A stretch of 64,000 bases of DNA. Origin: Zeugodacus cucurbitae. Taxonomy: Eukaryota > Arthropoda > Insecta > Diptera > Tephritidae. Position numbers and translations under genes: made by a program. The notes beneath the pieces were generated by a model, which had not been told where the DNA came from, did no database searches, and worked only from the letters and a program-made list of their open reading frames with translations. Where the stretch lies: the NCBI RefSeq assembly GCF_028554725.1, contig NC_071671.1:9668001-9732000 (forward strand). The letters run 5' to 3'. Positions 1-13,200 of the stretch are shown piece after piece; within the stretch, counting starts at the first letter, position 1; each line of letters begins with the position of its first letter.

Positions 1-698
1 CACACTTGTGAAATTACTTCAGCCAACTTTGTTAGCTTATTGCATTACTTCTGATGCGCAACAATTCAAAGAAACTATTTGCAAATAAAATATTTTTTAA
101 ATTACAACTACATTTAGTTTACCAATTCGTTCATTTTTTTACATAAAATACATTTTCTCACTAATCTAATAAGCAAAATTCAGTCACAATTCAGTTTTCA
201 AGCCATGATGCAAATGTCAAATAGGAAAACTATTGGAATTTATGCAAATCGGGGTATGTTCAGTGAAAGCTGTTTAATAATGAAATGGAAAACCAATGCA
301 CATTGTGAATTTAAAAAAAATAACTTATGCATTTACATTTCGAAATGATAAGCACAACAATAAAACATGCAAATGATTGTAGTAAAATTATAAAATATAT
401 ATTATTGAAATTCTGTATAGAATATTTTATAGATTTAAAACAAAAGTCAATGATTCTTGCATCACTGATTTCTGTTTACGTTGTATATATCAAAAGAGAA
501 TTGGGAAAAGTCTCCAAAGCAGCATAGCTTCAAAATCAGCTGCGATCAAAACATAACCTAGAAGTTTCCTTTAAAATATTACACACGCTGCGTCGTGTTT
601 GTGTTTCTAGTGCGCTCTTAATTTTTTGTTTATTTTCCAAAATATCCAGTTTAAAAATCATATTTTAGCAAATATTTAAGGCATAAAAAAGCAGAAAC
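1..698. other. AT-rich 5' flank of Ns2
   Basis: No supported gene lies here. The stretch is AT-rich with only short open frames that lack any recognisable protein signature. The last 100-150 bases before 699 should contain the promoter and 5' leader of Ns2, but I could not identify a clear TATA box or a confident initiator. Confidence 0.5.
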
Positions 699-2865
699 AT
701 GCCGAAAGTTCGAAGCGCCACCGGGCCACCGCGAAAGCAGGGCTTTAATCACTCCAATCACTCGATGAACCCAGAGCGACCCAAATCTGGCCTGAAAGGG
801 GTAGCCAATCCTCGTACTCAGGCAACAATAAAGCGATTGCAAATGTATCGCAATTTCAAGGCAAAGCGTGATCGCAGAGGAAAAATTATAACACCAGCGC
901 CATTCCAGGTAAATTAAATCCTATATATTGTTTTAAACAATTGCTCACACATTTCTTTATAGGGACGTTTGCCATCTGGCACAATGGCACGAGTGGAGCC
1001 TTCACCAAAATGGTTTAGTAATTCCAGGGTGATATCGCAAAGTGCTTTGCAAAAGTTCCAGGATGAGATTGGTAAAGCAGTAAAAGATCCATATCAAGTG
1101 ATAATGAAGCCGTCACAATTGCCAATTACACTGCTCAATGAGTCCAGCAAGTATAAACGCGTACATTTATTAGATACAGAAAGTTTCGATAGCACATTCG
1201 GCCCCAAAAAACAACGAAAACGTGTCAATTTGAAAGTACGCGATTTAGAAGATTTGACACGTAGCGCAGAGGCACAAGCCGATAATTATGATGAAACCAA
1301 AGATGTTGATTTGATACGTGAAGACACAGGCGAAAAAGCTGCGCAACGCGATTGGATATTTGCTGCCGGACAGAGTCGTCGTATCTGGAATGAATTGCAT
1401 AAAGTAGTTGATGCTTCTGATGTTTTACTCCAAGTACTTGATGCGCGCGATCCCATGGGCACACGTTCGAAATACATTGAACAATTTTTACGCAAAGAAA
1501 AACCGCACAAGCACTTGTTCTTCATTTTGAACAAAGTAGATTTGGTGCCTGTGTGGGTGACGCAACGCTGGGTGGCTATATTAAGTGCAGAATATCCAAC
1601 GATTGCCTTCCACGCTTCAATGCAGCATCCTTTCGGCAAAGGTTAGTATTAACTTTTATTTTATTTATATATATTTATAATATTTTATTTATTATTAACT
1701 TTACCTTTGTTTTTGTTTTCCAATAGGTGCGCTTATAAATCTTTTCCGCCAGTTGGGCAAACTGCATATGGACAAAAAACAAATCAGTGTTGGTTTCATT
1801 GGTTATCCGAATGTAGGCAAATCTTCCGTTATTAACGCATTGCGTTCCAAAAAAGTGTGCAACGTTGCACCCATCGCTGGAGAGACAAAAGTTTGGCAGT
1901 ATATTACGTTGATGAAACGTATTTTCCTCATCGATTGTCCCGGTGTGGTTTATCCCTCAGCCGAAACCGACACCGAAAAGGTTTTGAAAGGTGTGGTACG
2001 TGTGGAATTGGTGACAAATCCTGAAGATTATGCAGAAACGGTTCTACAACGTGTGCGTAGGGAATATATACAGAAAACATATAAAGTGGAAAGCTGGACT
2101 TCGTCAATGGACTTTTTGGAGCAATTAGCTAAAAAATCCGGAAAATTATTAAAAGGTGGCGAGCCTGATATAACTGTCACTTCACGTATGGTACTGAATG
2201 ACTGGCAGCGTGGAAAGTTACCATTTTATGTCGCACCCGAAGGTTATGAAATGCCAAGATCCCAAGCTAATAAGCCACAAACCACCAACGAAACAGAAAC
2301 CACCGCCGCCGAAGCCGTTCAAGATGGCGATGATGCCAAATCGGAGGCACCTACATTCGTTAGCGAGTCGGTTAAAAAGGCGAGAGAGTTCAAACAGCTA
2401 CAAGATTTCCGCAAAATTAAAGTTGGCATTGATTTCGAAGCAGACGATGTACGTGAGCTGGACAAAATCGATTTGGAATTACTTGAAAAACAGAAAGCCG
2501 AGCGTTTGGAACGTAAAAAGCAACGTTCACAAAATCCCGATGACGAGGAAGAGTCAAGCGACGGCGCTAGCGAGTTCTACTCTGAAGATGAATACGTTGA
2601 GGATCTGGGACGTGTGGTGCACAAAAAAGCCAGCATCAAACGTAAAGCCAGTGTGGCGATAACGGCGTCTGGAAAGTTTAAAGTCGAACCTGATATGGGC
2701 GATGAAAGTGATAGTGAAGGCAAACAACCTGCAGCTAAAAAGCGTTTAACCGCCAAAGAGAAACGTGCTTTGGAGCGCAGTTTGAAACGCAAAAAGATCG
2801 GCAGTAATTTCTATGAAGTATCCAATGTGAAGAATCGTAATAGAAATAAGAAACATGAACCATGA
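699..2865 (+). CDS. Ns2: Nucleolar GTP-binding protein 2 (Ns2/GNL2/Nog2 family), complete
   Basis: Three coding exons, 699-908, 963-1641 and 1727-2865, give 675 residues, close to the usual insect length. Both introns (54 and 85 bp) are GT-AG and keep frame. The GTPase motifs are in circularly permuted order, the hallmark of the YlqF/YawG group: G4 NKVD at about residue 260, the G5 region FHAS just after, G1 GYPNVGKSS at 322-330, the G2 threonine in GETK near 350, and G3 DCPG near 366. The N-terminal 130-150 residues are the basic NGP1NT region. The tail after about 470 alternates acidic and Lys/Arg-rich blocks, as expected for nucleolar targeting. Known family role: GTPase for late nucleolar/nuclear maturation of the pre-60S ribosomal subunit. 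The ATG at 699 begins the conserved MPKVR start. A poly(A) signal AATAAA follows at 2930. The gene converges with the PSME3IP1 gene. The family call is very secure. Confidence 0.96.
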
Positions 2866-3211
2866 TATGAGTGAAATGTGCAAGTTTTGATTACGCCTGT
2901 AACATATTATTAAAATCTACAAAATACAGAATAAATTTTATTTTATCATGTATATTGGTTTTTTACTTTCATAAATGGCTTAAGCAAGTGCCACTTCCTT
3001 TTATTACTGCTAATAAAATAAAATATTTTAATGTGAAGTAAACACGTCGTTGCTGTTACAAAAAAGTTCCAAAACATTGCGAAAATTAAGTGTGAATTCA
3101 TTAAAATGATATGATAGCAACTACATATTTGCGTAATAAGTTTGTATAACACAATGATAGCATAAGCCAGATTAAACATACTCTTACTACTTAATTCTAG
3201 CAATATTTTAA
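2866..3211. other. Shared 3' region of convergent genes Ns2 and PSME3IP1
   Basis: This 346-bp gap lies between two stop codons that face each other. It must hold both 3' UTRs. AATAAA for the plus-strand gene is at 2930-2935. Candidate minus-strand signals (TTTATT on the plus strand) are at 2937-2942 and 3000-3005. No other gene is seen. Confidence 0.7.
2930..2942. terminator. Back-to-back poly(A) signals
   Basis: AATAAA on the plus strand (2930-2935) is followed one base later by TTTATT (2937-2942), which reads AATAAA on the minus strand. The first lies 65 bp past the Ns2 stop and very probably serves that gene. The second could serve PSME3IP1, although another minus-strand signal at 3000-3005 is nearer to its stop. 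Confidence 0.6.
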
Positions 3212-4165
3212 TCAATCATCGTCTTGGCAACCCTTCTTCTTTTGTTTTTTACGTCCCATCAAATCGTAATTGCCATTATTGTAATTATCAGGCTCATCTT
3301 CACTGCCACTACTTATTTCAGAATCACTGGACTCAGTATATGGTCCAATACCTGGAAGTATCGCGACACATTTCAGTTGCCCTTTGTTGAATTGATCTGT
3401 ATTAATGCTGGTTAGTGCATTCAATTTGATAGCATCTGTTGTAGGGCAATCTTTGACTACTTTGGCACTGATTGCGTTAGAAGAACCGGCAATTTCACCA
3501 TTTTTTCGCTTAATACCAAGACCAAGTAAAGACTTTTGTGTGGGTCTTGCGCTAGTTGCAGCTGTTGAAATTTTCGTCAATTTTCCTGTTTTAATTTCCG
3601 ACTGTAGTTTCTAAAGGAAATAATAAATATAGTAATTTTTAATAAACATATATATGTGTATAATTGTAAATACTTTATCAGCAGTTTCTTCTTGCAAGGT
3701 TGCTACACGATCGCGGAAATCTTGCAATTCTTTTCGTTCCTCTTGTATCTGCTTCTTTTCAGCATCAATTTTGTTTTGATCAACCAATTCCAGGAATTGT
3801 ACTTCATCGTCATCCAAACCACGTATTAAGTTTTCTAAAAGTTTTAAAGGATTAATCTATGTACAGTAATTTTTATTGTGATCATTTTGCACTAACTTAA
3901 TTTGTGTGCTTCCTCATATTCCAAGTCCTTTTTCATTTTCTGTTCCTTTAAGCGCTCAAAAAGCGATCGCCCGTCATATGGTTCCTCAGGACGTTCTAAG
4001 ATTTATTATTTAAAATTTATTTATTTAAAAATAAACGCATTTGTATATAATCATTGCAATGTGCGTACCCAAAGGCTGATCGGGTGTGCGTACTTTTTCC
4101 CATTCTTCTTGACGCCGTTTACGTGCTTCTGCAGCTTCAGATTCTGTCACGAAACCCGAACTCAT
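3212..4165 (-). CDS. PSME3IP1: PSME3-interacting protein (NIP30/FAM192A family), complete
   Basis: Four coding exons on the minus strand, 4165-4069, 3995-3897, 3834-3674 and 3610-3212, join in frame through GT-AG introns of 73, 62 and 63 bp. They give 251 residues, against about 254 in the human protein. The N-terminal half has the conserved FAM192A order: an Arg/Glu-rich helix with RRQEEWEKVR, then EPYDGRSLFERLKEQK, then KNLIRGLDDDEVQFLELV and a charged coiled coil. The C-terminal part has the acidic serine motif GPYTESSDSE, which resembles the CK2-phosphorylated PA28-gamma-binding region of the vertebrate protein, and ends with a Lys-rich stretch and DDD. Known role in vertebrates: nuclear partner of the proteasome activator PSME3. 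The insect function is inferred by homology. The ATG at 4165 matches the family start. It faces away from RhoGEF2, so the two may share the upstream region around 4170-4600. Confidence 0.93.
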
Positions 4166-7100
4166 GGTTCATGCAATTTTTTTTATTATAATACACTTTT
4201 TAATATCTTTATATGTCGCAGTTTTAGAAAGATTATTTTATTACGAACATGCAAGAAATATCAAAAACTTATTTGACGTAAATTTGGATTAAACGTCAAA
4301 ATCATTTCTACAATTAGGGCTGCATTCAACGCTCATCAATTGTAGAGATATAACGACAGAATTAGAGTTTTTTGAACTTTTCTTAATAATTATATAATAA
4401 CTTATAAATATAAAATAAAAACTGCACAATCAATTAGTTTGGAATTTATGCAATATATCCTATATGTGATTATATATAATTTTATTAGTTGAATTAATAC
4501 ACATGCAATACAAATACAACTCTGTGCACCCAATACGAAATCGGTGCTTGTAATCCAATTGCATTGTATTGGCCAGTGGACAGTAGTTGCCAGTATTCAT
4601 TCGGTCGTCAGAATAAACATACGTTCGTTCGTTCGTGAAGTGAATTTGTGCGGTATTTGGACGCTATACATTGAACACAGTGCCTACTGTAGTACAGCAA
4701 CAGTAATTGCCATTTACATATAAAAAGCAACAATAAAGAATATTGATCGGTTGTGATCTGTGAGCACAAAAAAGCAAATATGGCCGCCACTTGTTGGATG
4801 ATGAAGATTGTTTGATGAACGGAAAGTGAGAAAAGTATGTAAAAATTCGTTAGTGCGTTGGTAAATGATAATGTGTGTACAATTAGAAAGGTTTAAATAA
4901 GTTAATACAATAAAATATGAGTTTTCTTTCAAAAAAATAAAACCCAAAGAGTGAAAAAATGAATGGATAATTCAAAGTGCACAACGAAAATATGGAAGAT
5001 CACAGAATGAATAATGTAAAACTAGAAAGAAAATAAGTGCGAAAGTAGGAAAAGAAGGAAACGCGCAAGTGCAGAGAGTTTGTGTTAAATTAAATAGAAA
5101 ATTATTAATATAGAAGAGTGTTGAAAAATAAATGTGCAAAGTGTGTTAAAAACGATTGTAGATAAAACACAATCGAAGCTATGAAAAAGGTGCGCAGATA
5201 ACCATAAACGAGAAGTAAAAGGGAGATAGAAAAAAAGAGTGAAAAGTTCAACTTTGGCGTTTTTGCTGCGTGCTGTTAGGTGATCTGCGCGAATTGCTTT
5301 CCGTCCTGTACACCGTGTTGATTTTCGTCAGTCAGTTTTCAGTTTTTTTTTTTGTTGTGGGTGATTTGCTTTCTATTTTATATTCGTGTGTGGCATTATT
5401 GAATTGTGTTCACTTTAAATCGCCGGTATAAAACGTACATATAATTAGTTTGTACTTGCACAGCAATTACTGAAAATAATTAAAATAGGTTGAATTCATT
5501 GGTGGAACAAAAGTTTTATGATTGCATTGTACAGCTAATGCTCTATTAGGATTAATATAACTTATATGTGTGTGCACATATGTTTATGACAATTTTTAAT
5601 ATTGCAAGATCATTAAAATATTTAGACTTTCAGCTTTTATTCAACTAAAATGCATAAAATTGTGTAAATTTGTTGAGATTCATCGTAAAAAAGTTCTTAG
5701 TCATTTCATTAGAAACTTATTCTAGTCTAATTGAGTGGGTGTACCAAACATTTTGTCCACCAGTGTTTCTTCTACATCGTTTGTATTTCGGGGACCAGTT
5801 TTTTAAGTACATATTTCCTCCCTACCTTTTTGTGTTTTTACACACACCTATCTTTTAATATTTCTACTGTCAGTATATATGAGGTGGGCAAGCGCGCAAG
5901 CATTCATATAGTACAAAACCAACAGAAAACGGCGGTTGAAACCTGCTCATGAAGGAGACCAGAAAAGAAGAAATATGAGAAAAGACGTAGTCTTACGGTA
6001 ACACATTGGCTCGCTCGGGTACAGCATAGGGGCTGGGGTAGCAGACTGGTTGCGCTTTGGCAGAAATGAGAACAATCGTGATCATGAGTAGCACAATAAC
6101 TATGCACAAAATGCAGATAAAGTGTATTTTTCAAAAGTTTGCGCTGTTAAAATATTGCTTGTTTTAATATTTTTTACTAGATATAAACGAAAAAGTATGT
6201 ACAATATATGTTTGCCATTAGAAAAAAGTTCAGTATCAATCACTGATGATGACCAGTGCATGATGATTAAATATCTAATGTTTACAATGATTTAGTTTTG
6301 CAGTTTGTTTATATGTATATATATTTACTTCACACATTTAAAATATTCAATAATTAATAAAGGTCATATGTGTTTCCAATTAAGACAATTTAATAAAATT
6401 GTATAATTTCGTTAAACCTAATGTACATATGTTATTTATGTATAAAATAAATAAATATATGTATATGTGCACATAAATAATATCTACAACTCGTACTATT
6501 AAACAAATTATTCGCTTGCAGTTACATAGCAACAGCTTCATGTGAAAAAGTGAGAAAGCTTGTAAAAATCAATCAATTAATTTAATAAAAGTGCAACAAT
6601 CAATTGCAAATTATAATAAAATACGTACATACATATGTGCATAATTGTTTATATAAAATATAAGAAAATATATGTATGCTAAAGAAAATTTCAAAACATC
6701 AAATTTTAAACATGTGCAACATAATATAAAAAAATATATATTTATTATCTTCTTATAGTTATCGTTCACGGTTTCCGCATTTTTACTCAATATACGATTT
6801 CAAATTTAGACAACTTAATTGACAGAGCATTCTAAAGAAAACGTGAAATCCAACCGTAAGAATTCAGTGTAAAAAGTTATTCAGCTGTGTGTGTATATTG
6901 TGTAATAATTGAAATAAAATTGTTAACAACGTTCAATATCAGTGAAATATATATGATTTATTAATTGATAAACATTGAAGAGCTACCTAATCATAATGTG
7001 CAGTGTCTTGTAGCTTTTTAAATAAAATTGTAATCTTAAATTATATGCATACATACCTACACTAATTCTCCGAAAAGTGACTTAAAAGTGAGAAATAAAA

Positions 7101-7175
7101 TTATTAATGTGTGGCTCCATACAATTCTAACTACTTCTATTGCAATCGGAATTTTCGCCATTCGCTTGAAAACCT
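4166..7175. promoter_or_regulatory. Divergent upstream region and probable RhoGEF2 5' leader
   Basis: There is no supported coding sequence in these 3 kb. The left end must contain the minus-strand promoter of PSME3IP1. RhoGEF2 transcription must start somewhere before 7176. The purine-rich, stop-filled stretch at roughly 4600-5300 and the TCAGTCAGT cluster near 5329, which resembles an arthropod initiator, are candidates for a start site and leader exon. A possible splice acceptor TTCGCTTGCAG ends near 6521. All of this is inference from composition and short motifs; cap-site or RNA data would settle it. Confidence 0.35.
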
Positions 7176-7201
7176 ATGGAAGACCCGTCAATCAAAAAGC
7201 G
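7176..7201 (+). CDS. RhoGEF2: RhoGEF2 coding exon 1 (26 nt)
   Basis: The exon encodes MEDPSIKK plus two bases of an Arg codon. An in-frame TGA at 7167-7169 fixes the ATG at 7176 as the first in this frame. The donor is GTAAGT at 7202. Joining to the acceptor at 35411 completes the Arg codon and keeps the frame open. The base at -3 is C, so the start context is not strong, although G follows the ATG. Confidence 0.75.
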
Positions 7202-10200
7202 GTAAGTTTAAGTAAAACTCTTTACGGAATACATTTTTATTATTCTCATTCTTTTTTACGAATTTTACATATGTGTTGATAGCCAAAAATTAGTTGCACA
7301 AGTTTAAAAATATTAATAATATACTGCTATTGTACGGAAAGAAAGTTGTATGTTATAAATGCAAATTCTTAAAAATACACTTATATGCATTGTTTTTATG
7401 TAAAACTCTGTTTATCTTGTCATATATTTACATATTTGCAGCAATGAAGCAAAAATTTTATTTAATTCAAGAAAAAAAATTAAAATTTCCCTAACTTTTC
7501 GATCAAGGAAATATCCTTTATCCTTTATTTTCATTACTTCAAGAGAAATATCCAACATCTTTTAAATTTCGAAAGAATTTGCGCTCAGGGGGGTAACAAA
7601 TGGCTAATTTGCAAGAATATTGTTGAAGCATTAATTATTTTTCTCGCAATCAATCTTTATATCCCGCAAAGTTCAAAATTGCTTCTGGCACACATTAAAT
7701 TTCATATTTATAATGAAAATGTTGACTTTTACGCCATCAATTTGCCTGCTTTGCTGACATTTAGTACATAGCGACAGCAAGCAAAGAAAACGGACTTGCA
7801 AACGCATTAACTTATGCGCATATGGTTCTAGTGTAAACAAGGAAAGATAATGTTAAAAGGAAAAGATAATTTTTTTCTCTCTATTGCGTTCATATGTTGT
7901 TGGGCGCTATTGTTTATTTTATCTAACTTCACTGTCAATTGTTTTGCGCTTTTTCGATTGCACGCTTGTTTCAGTTATCAGAATTATGCATACATATAAG
8001 TTTGTACATATGTATATACGAACGAGTGTGCCTGTGCACGCACTTATATATGTATGTACGTTGCTTTGAATGCAATTGAATGCATTAATCCAAAGAGTGC
8101 AGTATTCAGTATCCATTCAAACGGAAGCGGGCAGAGAGGGAAATTGTACAGAAATGTACTTATATATGTACATAAAAGGGCAGCAAAAATGAAGTTGCTT
8201 AAATTTATAAAAAGAAGGAGCGGGTGTGGTATTGTACAATGTATGTAATGATAAAATGTAAACAATATACACACACATATATACATATACATTTGTAGAC
8301 TTAATTATGTTGGTGCAAATGTGTGCGGATGCAAGAAGTTCAACATAAATTGTAGGGGTTCACTACATTTGGTATTCATGTACACAAAAGTGAGGTTAAT
8401 TAATAAATTTTATTAGAACTTTTATAAACACTCTTTTAAGAACTTCTAATACTCACTCAAACTAATGCAAAAATATTACTATTTACAATTTTATTAGGGA
8501 AATTACAGTTTCGAAATGTGTAGGTCTGAATATAGTAATATTATAATGTATTAATTTGACAACTCATGATTGTTGTTGTTGTTTTTGATCTTGTCACCTT
8601 CTTCTTCTTCTTGACTGGCGTAGACACCACTTACGCGGTTATAGCCGAGTCCAAAACAGCGCGCCACGTATCCCTCCTTCTGGCAGTTTGGCGTCAATTG
8701 GTTATACCAAGCGAAGCAAGGTCCCTCTCCACCTGGTCCTTCCATCGGAGTGGAGGTCTCCCTCTTCCTCGGCTTCCACCAGCGGGTACTGCATAGAATA
8801 CTTTCAGAGCTGGAGCACTTTCATCCATTCGAACAACATGACCTAGCCAGCGTAGCCGCTGTCTTTTTATTCGCTGGACTATGTCTATGTCGTCGAATAA
8901 CACATACAGCTCATCGTCAGCGGTATTCGCCGTTGCCAATGCTTAATGGACCATAAATCTTCCGCAAAACCTTTCTCTCGAAAACTCCTAGTGCCGTCTC
9001 ATCGGATGTTGACATCGTCCACGCTTCTGCACCGTAAAGTAGGACGGGAATGATGAGAGACTTGTAGAGTTTGGTTTTTGTTCGTCGAAAGAGGACTTTA
9101 CTTTTCAATTGCCTACTTAGTCCAAAGTAGCACCTGTTGGCAAGAGTGATTCTGCGTTGGATTTCCAGGCTGACATTGTTATTGCTGTTTATGCTAGTTC
9201 CCAGGTAGACGAAATTATCTACAACTTCAAAGTTATGAGTGTCAACAGTGACGTGGGAGCCAAGACGCGAATGCGCTGACTGTTTGCTTGCCGACAGGAG
9301 ATATTTCGTCTTGTCCTCGTTCACCACCAGACCCATACGCTTCGCTTCCTTATCCAGTCTGGATAATCGCGGGTGTTGTTTCCAATGATATCGATATCAT
9401 CGGCGTACGCCAGTAGCTGTACACTCTTATTGAAGATTGTACCTTCTCTATTTAGCTCTGCAGCTCGTATTATTTTCTCCAGCATCAAGTTAAAGAAATC
9501 ATACGAGAGTGAGTCACCTTGTCTGAAACCTCGTCTGGTATCGAACGGCTCGGAGAGGTCCTTCCCGATCCTGACGGAGCTTTTGGTGTTGCTCAACGCC
9601 AGCTTACACAGCCGTATTAGTTTTGCGGGGATACCAAATTCAGACATCACGGCATAAAGGCAGCTCCTTTTCGTGCTGTCGATCCTATTTTCACGGGTCT
9701 TCTCCAAAATTTGGCGCATGGTGAATATCTGGTCTGCTGTTGATTTTCCAGGTTCTAAAGCCACACTGATAAGGTCCAATCAGTTTGTTGACGGTGGGCT
9801 TTAGTCTTTCACACAATACGATGTTGTGGGGTCTCCCTTTTTGTCTGTCACTGTAGTAAATAAAAAAATTCCCCAGATAGGTTTGCTGATTTCTGTCAAG
9901 ATGACCATTCTTGGATATATATAAATTCAGATGTTTCCACGACAGTTGGTTCTAACGGGTGATTTTTTTGAGGTTAGGATTTTCATGCATTAGTATTTGA
10001 CAGATCACGTGGGATTTCAGACATGGTGTCAAAGAGAAAGATGCTCAGTATGCTTTGACATTTCATCATGAATAGACTTACTAACGAGCAACGCTTGCAA
10101 ATCATTGAATTTTATTACCAAAATCAGTGTTCGGTTCGAAATGTGTTTATCGACAAATTTTGTTCAGCGATGAGGCTCATTTCTGGTTGAATGGCTACGT

Positions 10201-13200
10201 AAATAAGCAAAATTGCCGCATTTGGGGTGAAGAGCAACCAGAAGCCGTTCAAGAACTGCCCATGCATCCCGAAAAATGCACTGTTTGGTGTGGTTTGTAC
10301 GCTGGTGGAATCATTGGACCGTATTTTTTCAAAGATGCTGTTGGACGCAACGTTACGGTGAATGGCGATCGCTATCGTTCGATGCTAACAAACTTTTTGT
10401 TGCCAAAAATGGAAGAACTGAACTTGGTTGACATGTGGTTTCAACAAGATGGCGCTACATGCCACACAGCTCGCGATTCTATGGCCATTTTGAGGGAAAA
10501 CTTCGGAGAACAATTCATCTCAAGAAATGGACCCGTAAGTTGGCCACCAAGATCATGCGATTTAACGCCTTTAGACTATTTTTTGTGGGGCTACGTCAAG
10601 TCTAAAGTCTACAGAAATAAGCCAGCAACTATTCCAGCTTTGGAAGACAACATTTCCGAAGAAATTCGGGCTATTCCGGCCGAAATGCTCGAAAAAGTTG
10701 CCCAAAATTGGACTTTCCGAATGGACCACCTAAGACGCAGCCGCGGTCAACATTTAAATGAAATTATCTTCAAAAAGTAAATGTCATGAACCAATCTAAC
10801 GTTTCAAATAAAGAACCGATGAGATTTTGCAAATTTTATGCGTTTTTTTTTTTTAAAAAGTTATCAAGCTCTTAAAAAATCACCCTTTACGTAGCCGGAA
10901 CGGATCCGGATTTTTATCCGGCCAAGGACTGTCAAATCGGCAGCATTTCTCCAAATTATTTGGGGAATATACAATAACAACAACAACATACATAAATACA
11001 TGGCCTTTCCGTCAATGCGAAGATCTGGAAGATTCTGCGGTTTGTGACTACTTTCCTTTGTGAATTTGTATCGGCTATGACCTGTGTGTTAAATTGTGTT
11101 AAAATACGTGACTGACTGGTTTTGCAATATGACAATTTTTTTTGATTATTTTGTAAAAATTGCAATAATTTTTGTTAATCGAACTGAATTGTGAATTAAT
11201 TGTGCCCCTAGCATCGAAATGGGTTGTGTTGTGTGACTTTGCATGCCATCTTTAAGAAACTAAGTATCGTATACGATTTTAAGCTACAAATGATTCAAAG
11301 ATAAAACGGTTTCTCTGTAATGTAATACTGAATTCGCTAAAATCAGCACGAAAGGACTGAAATAGCATAATATGTATATAAAAAATCTAAATATGTATAT
11401 ATGGTGATAAGGCGATCTTTTAAAGTGGATATGTGGATAATAATGATATAGTATATTGTGTCTCAATATGAAAATATTGAACTCTCTTCGGTAGCATTGA
11501 ATTTTTTGGTCTTAAGGTCCACGGCTTAGGAGGATTCTATGAAAATTTCAAATTTCTTACTTCTATCTCTAACCTTCAGATATCAGAGTCCATTTCCAAC
11601 AACACAGTTTAAAAATTCCAAAATTCCTTTTTTAATGTGTTCTTTCTATTAATTCTGATTCTGTTAAATCTTCTTTATATTCTATTCCGATAGAAGTATT
11701 ATGCGAAAGGAAAAAAATGTTCTCCATGACAGAAATTTAAATTTTTTCGCATAACTGTTACCGTCCATATTCGAATTCGAGTCAAATAAACCATAGAAAT
11801 CGAATATGTTGACATGATGGGTAATCTGACGTGGGCGGTTTTTTTCGAATGAATTCCAATTCACAATCCGCTAAATAAATAAATGAGTATGAATGTATGA
11901 TTTCAAAACCAAAAACAAACATTCATTAGGTATATCACTTCAAATCAATTCATTGTCAAGGTAAAAGGGTGTGATCGCTTTGCTGGACTGCGCTTAGTCA
12001 TCGACGAACAGTGATATTTTACAACTTAGAAATTGTTTTTATATTTTTTGACATGCCTGCTACATGTAATTATGCACTGAATTGGCTTTGTTTTTGAGCT
12101 AGTAAATATTTGTCTATACCTAATACACACGCTTACCATACAAATTTTAATCGCTCGCAAAAATTTCAGCCTTAACTGATGACTTAATAAATTCAAAGTT
12201 GGGAGCGGTTGGTTTGACTTGTATGCGCACACATATATGGATGTACATACACATGTATATACATATGTTCAATATATGTATGGAAGTGCCTTCGTTTTCA
12301 CTTTGATTTTGGCCACTTTGTTTTCCACTTTATACTTGCGGCATTTCATTGTGGCTTGTGGCCTTATTTAGTTGCCGATTTTCGACTGTTTTATTCGAAT
12401 CGTTTCATTCATCGCTTGAATCGTTCCAAATCGAAAAAAAAATCAAAGTAAATCGTATCCATTCACGCCAGCGATTTCTTCTGTGCGCTTTTATGGGAAG
12501 GGCTTTCGCAAACACATATCATATACAATATTTGACATTTGTATGGATGTGTGTATGTGAAAAAAATATAAAAAATATATTTAATTGAAAATCAATACCT
12601 CATGCTATCACTTATGACCTTTTGTTTGTGTTTTTTGTAAGGTTTCCTTTGGTATTTTGGCAAAGTTGGTCTCCTTGTACTTTAATTTGCTGAATTTTGC
12701 GATACAGACCCAATAATCGTCTGGCCTCATATGATTTCAAATCAAATTTACATTAATTAAATGAAATGCAATTAGTAAAAGTGTAAATTTGCTTACAAAT
12801 ATGAAGGAGAAATAAAATAATTAACGTTTCTTAGACTAAAACTGTACATTACAAGTAAACATATGTGCATTCGTTCATTATGCATGGCAACGTGGGTATA
12901 CAGCGTGAATAACCCCATTTGCTGGCAAACTCTATAAAACATGCAATAACGGCGGCAACAGTAATGCAAATAACACCCCACTCACACTCTCTCCCGCTAT
13001 GCGTCCGTTGCATGGTCGCAGTTTGTCTACGGAAATTGAGCTAACGTCAAGCGAAGAATGTGTTATGCAGCAAGGCATGCTACAAGCATGAATATCAACG
13101 CCAAGCAGGATTCCAACACTGGGATAATGGGGTTACAGTGGGTATACATATTCATCGGCCACAATGTGTAGTAAGCACGTAGTATAAATGTATGTATGTA

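Noticed and set aside
327..527. 66-codon open frame upstream of Ns2
   Set aside because: AT-rich, no signature, no splice or promoter support.
10127..10780. Mariner catalytic frame as a functional or domesticated gene
   Set aside because: It begins with GTG after a deletion junction and has no ATG before the first catalytic Asp; the twin copy has the same defect. A non-autonomous transposon explains it better than a host gene.
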